This document shows, piece after piece, positions 25,160 to 33,363 of a stretch of 64,000 nt of DNA. This stretch comes from an uncultured Clostridia bacterium (GTDB lineage Bacteria; Bacillota; Clostridia; Peptostreptococcales; Anaerovoracaceae), in assembly GCA_938045615.1 (NCBI GenBank), contig CALIBC010000178.1, forward strand, positions 62,001 through 126,000, written 5' to 3'. The notes under the pieces are model-generated. The model did no database searches, had not been told where the DNA came from, and worked only from the letters and a program-made list of their open reading frames with translations. The translations under genes and the position numbers were made by a program. The first letter of the stretch is position 1. Every line of letters begins with the position of its first letter.

Positions 25160-26263
25160 CTATTTTTCAGATGCATCAAACAATGCTTCCGCATTATCCC
25201 ATTCAGCTATAATCTCAGGAATAACCTTGTAAAGATCCCCGACGATTCCGTAATCCGCAACCTCAAATATAGGAGCATCCGCGTCCTTGTTGATAGCTAC
25301 GATGATGTCTGAATTCTGCATGCCTGCCAAGTGCTGAATAGCACCGGAAATTCCGCAGGCGAAATAGATTTTAGGCTTAACCGTAGTTCCGGTCTGACCT
25401 ACCTGGTGTGAATGGTCAATCCAGCCTGAGTCCACTGCGGCACGGGAAGAACCCACAACACCGCCAACCTTGTCAGCAAACTTCTTGATCAGTTCAAATC
25501 CCGAAGCATCGCCAAGTCCACGTCCGCCGGAGCAGATAATGTCCGCATCGGTCAGTGAAACAAGCTCTTTGGCCGATTTTACGACATCCACCAGCTGTAC
25601 GTGAATATCATCCTTTGAAAGGCTGTGATTCAGCTTGACAAATTCACCGGTCGCTCCGACTCTTCTCTCAATCTTCTGCATAACGCCCGGGCGAACCGTC
25701 GACATCTGCGGTCTTGTATTAGGGCAGATAATCGTAGCCATCAGGTTTCCGCCGAACGCCGGACGTGTCATCTTAAGTCCCTTGTCAGGATCATCCGCTT
25801 TCAGTGTTGCCGTGTTCAGAGTGGTATTCTCCTCGGCAAACCTGATATATTCGGCAACACTTACGTCAAGATGCGTGCAGTCAGCTGTCAAACCGGTATT
25901 CAGTCTTGCCGCAACACGCGGTGCAAGGTCTCTTCCGATATGTGTTGCACCGTACATGAAGATGGACGGCTTCAATTCGTTCACGGCATCCACTATAACT
26001 TTGGTGTAAGCGTCCGTCGTGTAATGCTTCAGCAACGCATCCTCAATATAGTAAACCACGTCCGCACCGTACTCGTAGCACTCCTTGGCAAGGTTGTCAA
26101 CGCTGTCGCCGACCAAGAGGGCGCACACTTTGGTTTCATCGTCTATATCTTTGGCGAGTTTTGTAGCCTCGCCCAGTAATTCCAGAGCCACATTCATGAG
26201 TTTTCCGTCGCGCTGCTCAACGAAAACCCAAATGTTCCTGTAATCGTCAAAATTCTTTGCCAT
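25160..26263 (-). CDS. etfA: Electron transfer flavoprotein alpha subunit
   Basis: FAD-binding subunit of EtfAB, which with butyryl-CoA dehydrogenase carries out flavin-based electron bifurcation from NADH to crotonyl-CoA and ferredoxin in butyrate-forming Clostridia. The C-terminal FAD domain has VGSSRAAVDSGWIDHSHQVG, QTGTTVKP and YFACGISGAIQHLAGM. It is about 367 residues, without the ferredoxin domain seen in some acetogen EtfA. It closes the bcd-etfB-etfA operon. Confidence 0.96.
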   Translation of the reverse strand: MAKNFDDYRNIWVFVEQRDGKLMNVALELLGEATKLAKDIDDETKVCALLVGDSVDNLAKECYEYGADVVYYIEDALLKHYTTDAYTKVIVDAVNELKPSIFMYGATHIGRDLAPRVAARLNTGLTADCTHLDVSVAEYIRFAEENTTLNTATLKADDPDKGLKMTRPAFGGNLMATIICPNTRPQMSTVRPGVMQKIERRVGATGEFVKLNHSLSKDDIHVQLVDVVKSAKELVSLTDADIICSGGRGLGDASGFELIKKFADKVGGVVGSSRAAVDSGWIDHSHQVGQTGTTVKPKIYFACGISGAIQHLAGMQNSDIIVAINKDADAPIFEVADYGIVGDLYKVIPEIIAEWDNAEALFDASEK

Positions 26264-26280
26264 TGTAATCGTTCCTCCTC

Positions 26281-27075
26281 CTAAATAATATGCTTCTTCT
26301 TCAAGCCGATAAGCAGGTTTTTAGCAATATCTTTTTCGGAGTCGCCCTCGACCGTGACACCTTTTCCCTTCGGCTTCGGTGTGAACGAACGGAATACGTT
26401 GGTCGGAGATGCTTTCAGTCCCACGATGGTTCTGTCAACGTTTACGTCATCCGCGCTCCAAACCTTGATATCCTTTTCGTCAAAGATTCTTCCGATGTTC
26501 ATGTATCTTGGTGTGTTCAGCTCCTTGATGCACGTGAGCATGCAAGGTGTCTTGACCTTCAACAACTCATAACCGTCCTCAAGCTGTCTTTTGACGGTGA
26601 CTTCTTTCAGGTCGTCCGAAATGTCAAACTCTTCAACATAGGTAACCTGAGGAAGGTCGATCTTTTCCGCAATCTGAGGTCCCACCTGCGCAGTGTCTCC
26701 GTCGATAGCCTGTCTGCCGGCAAAGATCATATCGTATTCGCCATACGTCTTGATGATTGCGGAGATCGCATTAGATGTCGCCCATGTGTCGGAACCGCCC
26801 ACAGCTCTGTCGGAGAGCAGGATCGCCTCGTCGGCACCCATCGCAATACATTCAAACAGCATGTCCTGAGCCTGTGGAGGTCCCATAGAAACAACCGTTA
26901 CGTGAACATCATCAAACTTGTCCTTAATTTTCAAAGCCTCTTCCAGAGCGTTGGCATCGTCATTGTTCAAAATGCTTGGAACGCCGTCACGAATCAATGT
27001 TCCCGTTTCAGGATTGATTCTGATCTCATTTGTATCCGGAACTTGCTTAGCGCAAACTAGAATTTTAAATGCCAT
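26281..27075 (-). CDS. etfB: Electron transfer flavoprotein beta subunit
   Basis: Partner of EtfA, 264 residues. The N-terminal KILVCAKQVPDTNEIRI, AGRQAIDGDTAQVGPQIAE and a C-terminal segment with CIKELNTPRYM are diagnostic. In bifurcating complexes EtfB binds the flavin that splits the NADH electrons. It lies 17 nt upstream of etfA and 18 nt after bcd. Confidence 0.97.
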   Translation of the reverse strand: MAFKILVCAKQVPDTNEIRINPETGTLIRDGVPSILNNDDANALEEALKIKDKFDDVHVTVVSMGPPQAQDMLFECIAMGADEAILLSDRAVGGSDTWATSNAISAIIKTYGEYDMIFAGRQAIDGDTAQVGPQIAEKIDLPQVTYVEEFDISDDLKEVTVKRQLEDGYELLKVKTPCMLTCIKELNTPRYMNIGRIFDEKDIKVWSADDVNVDRTIVGLKASPTNVFRSFTPKPKGKGVTVEGDSEKDIAKNLLIGLKKKHII

Positions 27076-27093
27076 TTCTATTTCCTCCTATCC

Positions 27094-28239
27094 TTATTTC
27101 CCGAAAGTCCTTGCAGCAATTACGATCTTCTGAACTTCTGAAGTACCCTCATAGATCTCGGTAATCTTGGCATCTCTCATCATTCTTTCAACCGGATAAT
27201 CTGCTGTGTATCCGTATCCGCCGTGGAACTGTACACACTTGGTCGTAACAGCCATAGCCGTTTCCGCCGCATAGAGTTTTGCCATAGCGGAAGCCTCGCC
27301 GTAGTCCTGTCCTTCATCCTCAAGGAACGCAGCCTTGTACACGAGCAGTCTTGCAGCCTCTATCCTCGTCTTCATCTCAGCCATCTCAAACTGAAGCGCC
27401 TGGAACTGGGAAAGCTTTCTTCCGAACTGCTTTCTTGACTTCATATACTCAACCGTAACGTCAAATGCGCCCTGCGCGATTCCCAGCGCCTGCGAAGCGA
27501 TTCCGATACGTCCGCCGTCCAGAGTGGAAAGCGCAACCTTGAAGCCCTGTCCGACCTTTGCAAGCAGTCTGTCCTTAGGGATTCTGCAGTTCTGGAAAAT
27601 AAGCTCGGTCGTGGAAGACCCGTGGATACCCATCTTGTCCTCGGTTTTTCCGATCGAAAAGCCCGGATCGCCTTTTTCCACAATGAATGCGGAAATTCCG
27701 CCGTGAGTTCCCTTTGCCTTATCCGTCATTGCCATAACAACGAAAACGTCGGCATAACCACCGTTTGTGATAAACACCTTTGCACCGTTAAGCACATACT
27801 CGTCGCCGTCAAGATCAGCTCTCGTCTGCTGTCCGCCGGCATCGGTACCTGCATTAGGTTCAGTCAGGCCGAAAGCGCCGAGTGTTTTTCCCTGAAGCAG
27901 ATCCGGAAGATATTTCATCTTCTGTTCTTCCGTACCGTACTTGTAGATAGGCCAGCAGCAAAGTGATGTGTGGGCCGAAACGATAACGGCCGTGGAACCA
28001 CATACTCTCGCCAGTTCTTCCACGGTGATCGCATAGGCAACTTCATCGCCTCCGGCTCCGCCGTACTTCTTAGGAAAAGGAATTCCCATCATGCCGTACT
28101 TCGCCATCTTCTCCACGGTCTCGACAGGGAATCTGTGTTCCTTGTCTATGTCTGCGGCAATGGGTTCAACTTCGGCTTCAGCAAATTCTCTTACCATTTT
28201 TCTCACGAATTCCTGTTCCTTCGTTAGTTGAAAGTTCAT
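27094..28239 (-). CDS. bcd: Acyl-CoA dehydrogenase, butyryl-CoA dehydrogenase type
   Basis: Flavoenzyme reducing crotonyl-CoA to butyryl-CoA with electrons from EtfAB. 381 residues; FGLTEPNAGTDAGGQQT, DKMGIHGSSTTELIF, QFGRKLSQFQALQF and CVQFHGGYGYTADYP are conserved, and the C-terminal IYEGTSEVQK carries the catalytic Glu. The linkage to etfBA supports the butyryl-CoA assignment over other acyl-CoA substrates. Other butyrate genes (crt, hbd, thl) are not in the window. A good Shine-Dalgarno AAGGAGG precedes ATG 28239. Confidence 0.95.
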   Translation of the reverse strand: MNFQLTKEQEFVRKMVREFAEAEVEPIAADIDKEHRFPVETVEKMAKYGMMGIPFPKKYGGAGGDEVAYAITVEELARVCGSTAVIVSAHTSLCCWPIYKYGTEEQKMKYLPDLLQGKTLGAFGLTEPNAGTDAGGQQTRADLDGDEYVLNGAKVFITNGGYADVFVVMAMTDKAKGTHGGISAFIVEKGDPGFSIGKTEDKMGIHGSSTTELIFQNCRIPKDRLLAKVGQGFKVALSTLDGGRIGIASQALGIAQGAFDVTVEYMKSRKQFGRKLSQFQALQFEMAEMKTRIEAARLLVYKAAFLEDEGQDYGEASAMAKLYAAETAMAVTTKCVQFHGGYGYTADYPVERMMRDAKITEIYEGTSEVQKIVIAARTFGK

Positions 28240-28355
28240 GTAAATGCCTCCTTAAATTATAATCACGGTTCCAAGCCTCAAGAGATGTTTTTCGTCAATT
28301 TCCCGAGTGTTGCCTTATAACCGTCCAACATTGGTGTTACAATCATTCAGGTAGT

Positions 28356-28373
28356 AAGTTTATTTTTTAACAA
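28356..28373 (-). promoter_or_regulatory. Possible Rex operator upstream of bcd
   Basis: On the minus strand TTGTTAA, four bases, then TAAACTT. The left half matches the clostridial Rex consensus TTGTTAANNNNTTAACAA perfectly, the right half at four of seven positions. Rex represses butyrate genes in Clostridia when NAD+ is high. The site lies about 120 nt before bcd. Imperfect, so tentative. Confidence 0.35.
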
Positions 28374-28441
28374 TTGTGATCGACACCATCAATAGTTAAA
28401 CATGTCCACACAATTTTTGCAAGTGTTTTTTCCTCATTTAC

Positions 28442-28472
28442 AAAAATGATTCAGGAGAAATTACCCTGAATC
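28442..28472 (-). terminator. Terminator of the ABC cassette
   Basis: Arms GATTCAGG (28448-28455) and CCTGAATC (28465-28472) with an eight-base loop, followed on the minus strand by ATTTTTG. It lies about 40 nt after the ABC ATPase stop and closes the five-gene cassette. Confidence 0.85.
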
Positions 28473-28510
28473 GGAATCGAATCACCGAAAACACGTTTCC
28501 GGACTTCCTA

Positions 28511-29143
28511 TTATTGATAAAGCCTGCCCTCCCGCATTTTCAGAAGCACATCGCACATACTTTCAAGATCATCCTTATGGTGTGTAGCAATGATAATGAT
28601 TGCTCCCCGTTCTTTTTCTTCTTTCACGACATCATATATTAAACTAATTCCGTCATCGTCCAACGCATTTGTCGGTTCATCAAGCAGGATCAACTCCTGC
28701 CCTTCAAATACCGCCTGCGCTATATTCAATCTCTGTTTCATCCCGAGAGAATACTTTTTTACCTTTAGATCCATCGCTCTTTCGAGCCCTACTCTTTTCA
28801 ATGACGACTCGATTTCCTCATTGCCGACAAGTTTCTTTATCTTTGATAGATACAATAAATTTTCTCTGCCGGTAAACCGAGGTAACAATTCCATATGTTC
28901 TATCACAATACCGACATTCCCGGGGAACGAAATGTCCTCATGCAATTTCCTGCCGTTCCAAAACACCTCACCCTCTGTAGGAACTATCAGACCTGCCGCC
29001 ATCCTTAGGAACATTGTCTTTCCCGAACCGTTCACACCGTACAAACCGTAAACAGTTCCCGGTTCAAATTTATACGAAACATTGTCCAAGACCTTCATAC
29101 CTTTTAGTCTTTTGGTAACATTGCGCAATTCTAACACTTTCAA
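28511..29143 (-). CDS. ABC transporter ATP-binding protein
   Basis: 210-residue ATPase with Walker A GVNGSGKT, signature YSLGMKQRLN, Walker B LILLDEPTNALDDDG and switch HH region IIIATHHKD. It resembles the BcrA/NatA-type ATPases of ABC-2 exporters or immunity transporters. It is the last gene of a unit with three membrane proteins and a small secreted protein, so it most likely energises export of, or resistance to, that product (inference). Confidence 0.92.
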   Translation of the reverse strand: MKVLELRNVTKRLKGMKVLDNVSYKFEPGTVYGLYGVNGSGKTMFLRMAAGLIVPTEGEVFWNGRKLHEDISFPGNVGIVIEHMELLPRFTGRENLLYLSKIKKLVGNEEIESSLKRVGLERAMDLKVKKYSLGMKQRLNIAQAVFEGQELILLDEPTNALDDDGISLIYDVVKEEKERGAIIIIATHHKDDLESMCDVLLKMREGRLYQ

Positions 29144-29212
29144 TACCTCCGTTTGATTTTTTAAATAAATAGCCGTTCTATAACCTTCAATAGAAGTGTT
29201 CGCTAAACACTC

Positions 29213-29899
29213 CTAATATATGTCGACTTTCCTATATCTTCTCTCACACAATACAAGCATTAAGATACAGCCTATGCCTAAAAACGCAAAAGGTTTTAGG
29301 ACACTACCCGTCGCAACTACACCGTTGACATCGGAAAATGCCAGTCTCGGAAAAAATATATAATTCATGGCGCTTGCATTCCCTTCATTTGTCAACAACA
29401 GAGAGGACAAAAAGAATATATTTACTGCCACATTGGTAACCTGCGGCGGAAGTAGTAGGAGTTCCATAGCATCTTTGATTAATATTATATCAACTATAAC
29501 CATGAAATACAGCAGAACGGCTTCCATCTTCCTACCTAAATCCAAGGTCTGCGTGCTGCCGTCAAACGCTGTCGACAACACTATCATAAAAACAATCATA
29601 AGCAATATCCATATCATTGTTTCCGCTTTTTTTCTTAAAAACAGCAGACTTCTGTCATAATTTCTGATTATCATGAGTTTACTGTTGCCACCTGTAATCT
29701 CCGAGATGTCATCATAAGCAAAAAACAGCATAAAAGGAACAGGTAGATATGCAAGAAGTGCCAATATCATGAGCTCACTGATTCTATCACTCTGCTTATA
29801 TATTGTTATGAATGATAAAGTATATTCTTTTCCAAATGCGTTTCTGATCACAAGAAACTGAAACAATGCAACCAAAGCGAAAATTCCCGCAGACAGCAT
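29213..29899 (-). CDS. ABC-2-like membrane protein 3 of the peptide cassette
   Basis: About 228 residues with six hydrophobic segments and short loops, of the kind seen in small ABC-2 permeases. I do not recognise a family from motifs. I choose ATG 29899, 1 nt after the stop of the preceding gene, with GTGGGGAATAG upstream; an ATG at 29923 is possible. A 69-nt gap precedes the ATPase gene. Confidence 0.7.
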   Translation of the reverse strand: MLSAGIFALVALFQFLVIRNAFGKEYTLSFITIYKQSDRISELMILALLAYLPVPFMLFFAYDDISEITGGNSKLMIIRNYDRSLLFLRKKAETMIWILLMIVFMIVLSTAFDGSTQTLDLGRKMEAVLLYFMVIVDIILIKDAMELLLLPPQVTNVAVNIFFLSSLLLTNEGNASAMNYIFFPRLAFSDVNGVVATGSVLKPFAFLGIGCILMLVLCERRYRKVDIY

Positions 29900-29900
29900 T

Positions 29901-30644
29901 CTATTCCCCACGATGCAGCACATCCTTTCTTCTCATCACAATAATCAGTATGAGCGTTATCAGAACATCAAGCCCCAACGAAACACACGCCTCAAAAGCC
30001 ACAAAGGCCGCGCTCGCCTTTCCCACAAGATGAGAGAACGAAACTGTCATGGAATGACATGGGAAAACAGGAGAATCAACAAAAACGTAGTTGTAGAACA
30101 CATACTCCGCATAATACACAAAAACAGTCAATAATATCCCGAGTATCTCTTTATCAAATTTAGATCTGAATAATAAATAAATCCCCACGATTCTGTAATA
30201 AAAAAGTGTTCCTATCAATAAATCCGGCAATAGATACGAGAGAAAAAACGCTGAAAAATACACTTCACTGCCAGTCAAAAGCACGGCAAGAATAAATTTC
30301 ATAAGCTCAATTACACTCATAAAAACAGTGCTATACAACAAAGCAACGAAAATCATCTTTTTCGTAAAAAATCCCCTCGTCCGATATCTGAGCAATTCAT
30401 ATGTTTCGTTCACTTTCCATATGTTGCCGAACGCAACAACAACCACAGGGACAAAAAATAGCACATGTACCGTTATTCCCGATATTCCCCCACTGTTAAA
30501 ATCCAGCATTGTCACAAGCAGTCCTCTTGTGGATATCTTTTCACTTTGCGCTAAATGTGTAGCGTCCAAGAAAGACACCACAGAAAAGACCGCTAAAACC
30601 GGCAAACTCAGCACGATGCCTTTATAAAAATCAGACTTCCTCAT
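29901..30644 (-). CDS. ABC-2-like membrane protein 2 of the peptide cassette
   Basis: 247 residues, about six hydrophobic segments; the only hydrophilic stretch of note is near residues 70-95 (GNIWKVNETYELLRYRTRG). This YELLRYRTRG-type segment resembles cytoplasmic loops of other peptide-ABC permeases. It overlaps the upstream membrane gene by 14 nt, with GGAGAATAAAGA before its ATG. Function is inferred from position only. Confidence 0.7.
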   Translation of the reverse strand: MRKSDFYKGIVLSLPVLAVFSVVSFLDATHLAQSEKISTRGLLVTMLDFNSGGISGITVHVLFFVPVVVVAFGNIWKVNETYELLRYRTRGFFTKKMIFVALLYSTVFMSVIELMKFILAVLLTGSEVYFSAFFLSYLLPDLLIGTLFYYRIVGIYLLFRSKFDKEILGILLTVFVYYAEYVFYNYVFVDSPVFPCHSMTVSFSHLVGKASAAFVAFEACVSLGLDVLITLILIIVMRRKDVLHRGE

Positions 30645-31407
30645 TCTTTATTCTCCATAGCATTGAAATAAAGATAACCAGTAGGTATATCGCAACAACC
30701 ACAACCAAAGTCGGTATCAAGTCGCCAAAATCATACTCAGAAAAAGGTTGAAAGGAGAGCAAAAGCGATTTTTTCGTCAGTGCTACAGGAAGCATCCACA
30801 ACAGCAAACTCATGCTGTATACTATTTTCCTGTTGCGCAATGCGAGTGACAGCGCCACTCCAACCGTACATATAAGTGCACACACAAATGATGTGACAAG
30901 ATTAAATATTAAATTCGCCATCAAAGGATGTTGCATTGACAGGTTGTATAGAAAATTCTCGGGAGAATCCCCCGGTTCCATATCCATGTGCGTACCTCCT
31001 CTGAATACGATCAAAGCCAACAATAAATTTATCATCATTGCCGATAAGATCAACGTAAACGACGATATAAAACTCCTTCCCAACTCTCCCAGAATATAGC
31101 TTTTGCGTCCCATTCTGCAAACCAAAGCGTTGCCTAAACATTTATCATCGTTTTCTATATCCAGTTCAGCAAATATTATTAACATGTACAGCGGCATAAA
31201 AAACATATATACCCTGTGTATTATGTGAAATGCCATCCCCGGCAAACTCTGAAACGTGCCGTATAGTGGAGCGTACATGCCTAACCCCAAGTCATGACAT
31301 GCTTTCCACGTTTGCAGGATCTGAAATGCCGGTACAACGATCAGAAAAAGTACAAAAAACAACTTTATTTTATCATGCGTTATTCGCCAAATATATGATT
31401 TCATCAT
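30631..31407 (-). CDS. ABC-2-like membrane protein 1 of the peptide cassette
   Basis: 258 residues with about six hydrophobic segments. The cytoplasmic segment near residues 90-110 (GNALVCRMGRKSYILGELG) has the RMGRKSYILGE pattern common in ABC-2 permeases of lantibiotic-type or peptide transporters. The start has two adjacent ATG codons (31407, 31404) and no clear Shine-Dalgarno; translation may depend on the preceding gene. A hairpin (31421-31447) separates it from the secreted-protein gene. Confidence 0.7.
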   Translation of the reverse strand: MMKSYIWRITHDKIKLFFVLFLIVVPAFQILQTWKACHDLGLGMYAPLYGTFQSLPGMAFHIIHRVYMFFMPLYMLIIFAELDIENDDKCLGNALVCRMGRKSYILGELGRSFISSFTLILSAMMINLLLALIVFRGGTHMDMEPGDSPENFLYNLSMQHPLMANLIFNLVTSFVCALICTVGVALSLALRNRKIVYSMSLLLWMLPVALTKKSLLLSFQPFSEYDFGDLIPTLVVVVAIYLLVIFISMLWRIKNEEV

Positions 31408-31420
31408 TAATAATCAAAGC

Positions 31421-31447
31421 CAGAGTGAGCATTAAACGCTCACTCTG
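31421..31447 (-). terminator. Hairpin between the peptide gene and transporter genes
   Basis: Perfect ten-base arms CAGAGTGAGC and GCTCACTCTG with a seven-base loop; the minus-strand tail is only weakly T-rich (GCTTTGATTATT). It lies 27 nt after the secreted-protein stop and 13 nt before the first membrane gene. This is the place for a partial terminator or mRNA stabiliser that makes more of the first product. Confidence 0.7.
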
Positions 31448-31474
31448 ACACCTTTCCAGAACTCACAAAATCTA

Positions 31475-31906
31475 TCAGTCAGTTTCTTCGTCCCAATAGC
31501 CCGAAACGCTGCACGGATTGCTATTGTTATTTTCCCCACCAAGCCTAACATTGGTTCTGCTAGCGGCGGCTGTGGCTCCATAATAGTGAGCCCCTGAGCC
31601 CTGTTTGATCGTATGTGTGTAGGAAACAACAGTACGATTCTTGTTATCTTTTGCCAGCCAGAAAGTCGCCTTTCCACCTGAGCCTTCAGAATTATACACC
31701 AAGTTCACCTTCCATTTATTATTTTCGTTAGAAGTTTGCCTATACCTTGCCCCGGAATATGCATTCTGATGTCCTGACCCCAAGTAGAAACTGTAACCAT
31801 AATTATCATTGCTCGCAAACGCAACGCTCGCCATAATAAGCGAAGTCATGACTACCAAAACCACAACACCTATACTCAGCTTTTTACCATTTTTGCTTCC
31901 TTTCAT
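31475..31906 (-). CDS. Small secreted protein, DUF2712-like
   Basis: 143 residues: Lys-rich start, hydrophobic signal segment (about 9-30) and a cleavage site after AFA near residue 31. The mature part is small, Gly/Ser/Asn/Tyr-rich, with YSGARYRQTSNENNKWKVNL, QGSGAHYYGAT and the end SVSGYWDEETD; this pattern fits DUF2712 from memory. One Cys only, so no intramolecular disulfide. It has its own consensus promoter and is first in a unit with three membrane proteins and an ABC ATPase, the layout of a bacteriocin or signal-peptide operon. Function unknown. Confidence 0.75.
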   Translation of the reverse strand: MKGSKNGKKLSIGVVVLVVMTSLIMASVAFASNDNYGYSFYLGSGHQNAYSGARYRQTSNENNKWKVNLVYNSEGSGGKATFWLAKDNKNRTVVSYTHTIKQGSGAHYYGATAAASRTNVRLGGENNNSNPCSVSGYWDEETD

Positions 31907-31963
31907 TAATAAATTTTGAGTAACAACTTATTGGATTTGGTTTTAGATCTTTAATCATATATG

Positions 31964-31992
31964 ATTGTATTACAAATTATTATTGCAGTCAA
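31964..31992 (-). promoter_or_regulatory. Sigma-A promoter of the secreted-peptide cassette
   Basis: -35 TTGACT (31987-31992), 17-base spacer, -10 TACAAT (31964-31969) on the minus strand. The start would lie near 31957, about 50 nt before the secreted-protein ATG, which has GAAAGGAAGC upstream. Confidence 0.8.
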
Positions 31993-32015
31993 CCCCTTTT
32001 AACATTGTTTTTTGC

Positions 32016-32040
32016 AAACTGTAAGACTTGTAAACTGTAA
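32016..32040. repeat. Direct repeats upstream of the cassette promoter
   Basis: Two copies of AAACTGTAA (32016-32024 and 32032-32040), 16 bases apart from start to start, on the upstream side of the promoter at 31964-31992. Spacing of about one and a half turns and location fit a two-component response-regulator box, but no regulator gene is adjacent. Confidence 0.45.
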
Positions 32041-32055
32041 AATTTAAATATCACA

Positions 32056-33234
32056 TCAGACAATCGTAACGATTTCGACTTTTTCCACCGCATCCGAGAT
32101 CAAAGCATTGACCTCAAGCCTGCTTTCCGAAGCCTCTATCCGGGTAAGTTTCGGCTTTGTTGTCGGATGTTTGGGGAGAAATACCGTGCAACAGTCTTCA
32201 TACGGCTCAATGGATTTCTCATACGTCCCGATTTCGTTTGCCTTTCCCATTATGTCGACCTTATCCATAGCGATCAGCGGCCTCATGACGGGCATCGAAA
32301 CACAGGCGTCCGTCACCACCAGAGCTTCGGCCGTCTGACTTGCGACCTGTCCGAGATTTTCCCCCGTTATCAGCATCATGCACTTGTTTTTCAATGCGAT
32401 TTTTTCGGCGATCCTCATCATGAACCGCCTTACCAGTATGGTGGTTTCCTCTTCCGGACAGTTCATTACGATCTGTTCCTGTATAGGCAGGAGATTTATG
32501 ACGTGCATCCGCATCCTACCGCTGTATGATGCAACTATGCCGGCAAGTTCTTCCACCTTTTGCTGCGCGCGCGGGCTCGTATAAGGGTAGCTGTGAAAAT
32601 GAACCGCTTCAAGAAGCATCCCACGTTTTGCCATCATCCATGCGGCCACCGGGCTGTCTATTCCTCCGGACAGCAGAACCAACCCTTTCCCGTTGGTACC
32701 GAGCGGAAGCCCGCCATATCCCGAAACTTTCTCATCGTAAATATATGTTCTGTCCCTGCGCAGGTCTATAAAAAGTCTGCACTCCGGATCGTGAACGTCA
32801 ACTTTCAGCACCTTGCAACCGATAAGCACTTTTGCGCCTATTCTCTTGGCTATCTCGGGAGATTTTATGGGAAAATTCTTGTCCGCCCTTTTCACCTCGA
32901 CTTTGAAAGTCTTTACTCCTCTTTCTTCGATCTGTTTTTTCATAAACTGCACTGCAGCTTCTCCGATCTTATCGAGCTCACTCTCAACTTCTGTCGCAGG
33001 GCTTATGGACGCCACTCCGAAAACTCTCGAAACCTGACTGACTATGAGATCAGGATCGTTTTTCCTGTCGCTTCTGATAAATATCAGTCCTTCGCGGCGT
33101 GTAACTTCAACCCCACTTATATCTTTCAGCTTTTTTCTGATACGTTCCACCAATATTTTCTCAAAGTACGGCTTGTTCATGCCTTTCAAGGCGACCTCGC
33201 CGCACCTGACAATGTAAATATTCCATTCGTTCAT
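32056..33234 (-). CDS. thiI: tRNA 4-thiouridine sulfurtransferase ThiI
   Basis: Adenylates U8 of tRNA and transfers sulfur to form 4-thiouridine; it can also serve thiamine synthesis. A ferredoxin-like domain and THUMP domain (about 60-165) lead to the PP-loop LLSGGIDSPVAAWMM. There is no C-terminal rhodanese domain, as usual in Gram-positive ThiI, so sulfur comes directly from the partner desulfurase, which is encoded 130 nt upstream. ATG 33234 has GGAGAG upstream; a TTG at 33252 is less likely. Confidence 0.95.
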   Translation of the reverse strand: MNEWNIYIVRCGEVALKGMNKPYFEKILVERIRKKLKDISGVEVTRREGLIFIRSDRKNDPDLIVSQVSRVFGVASISPATEVESELDKIGEAAVQFMKKQIEERGVKTFKVEVKRADKNFPIKSPEIAKRIGAKVLIGCKVLKVDVHDPECRLFIDLRRDRTYIYDEKVSGYGGLPLGTNGKGLVLLSGGIDSPVAAWMMAKRGMLLEAVHFHSYPYTSPRAQQKVEELAGIVASYSGRMRMHVINLLPIQEQIVMNCPEEETTILVRRFMMRIAEKIALKNKCMMLITGENLGQVASQTAEALVVTDACVSMPVMRPLIAMDKVDIMGKANEIGTYEKSIEPYEDCCTVFLPKHPTTKPKLTRIEASESRLEVNALISDAVEKVEIVTIV

Positions 33235-33363
33235 GTAAGTAATACTCTCCAATCAGTAAATATCGTCAATCCGCAGTCGATCCCTCCCAAATTCAGAGAA
33301 GTGATATGCGAAATGACATAAAGAGTTCTCAGTAGGCGCATAGCCAATGCTCGGCGATTGTCC

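Noticed and set aside
31475..31906. Lactococcin 972-type bacteriocin
   Set aside because: Size and secretion fit, but the conserved pattern of that family is not visible and the SGYWDEET end fits DUF2712 better.
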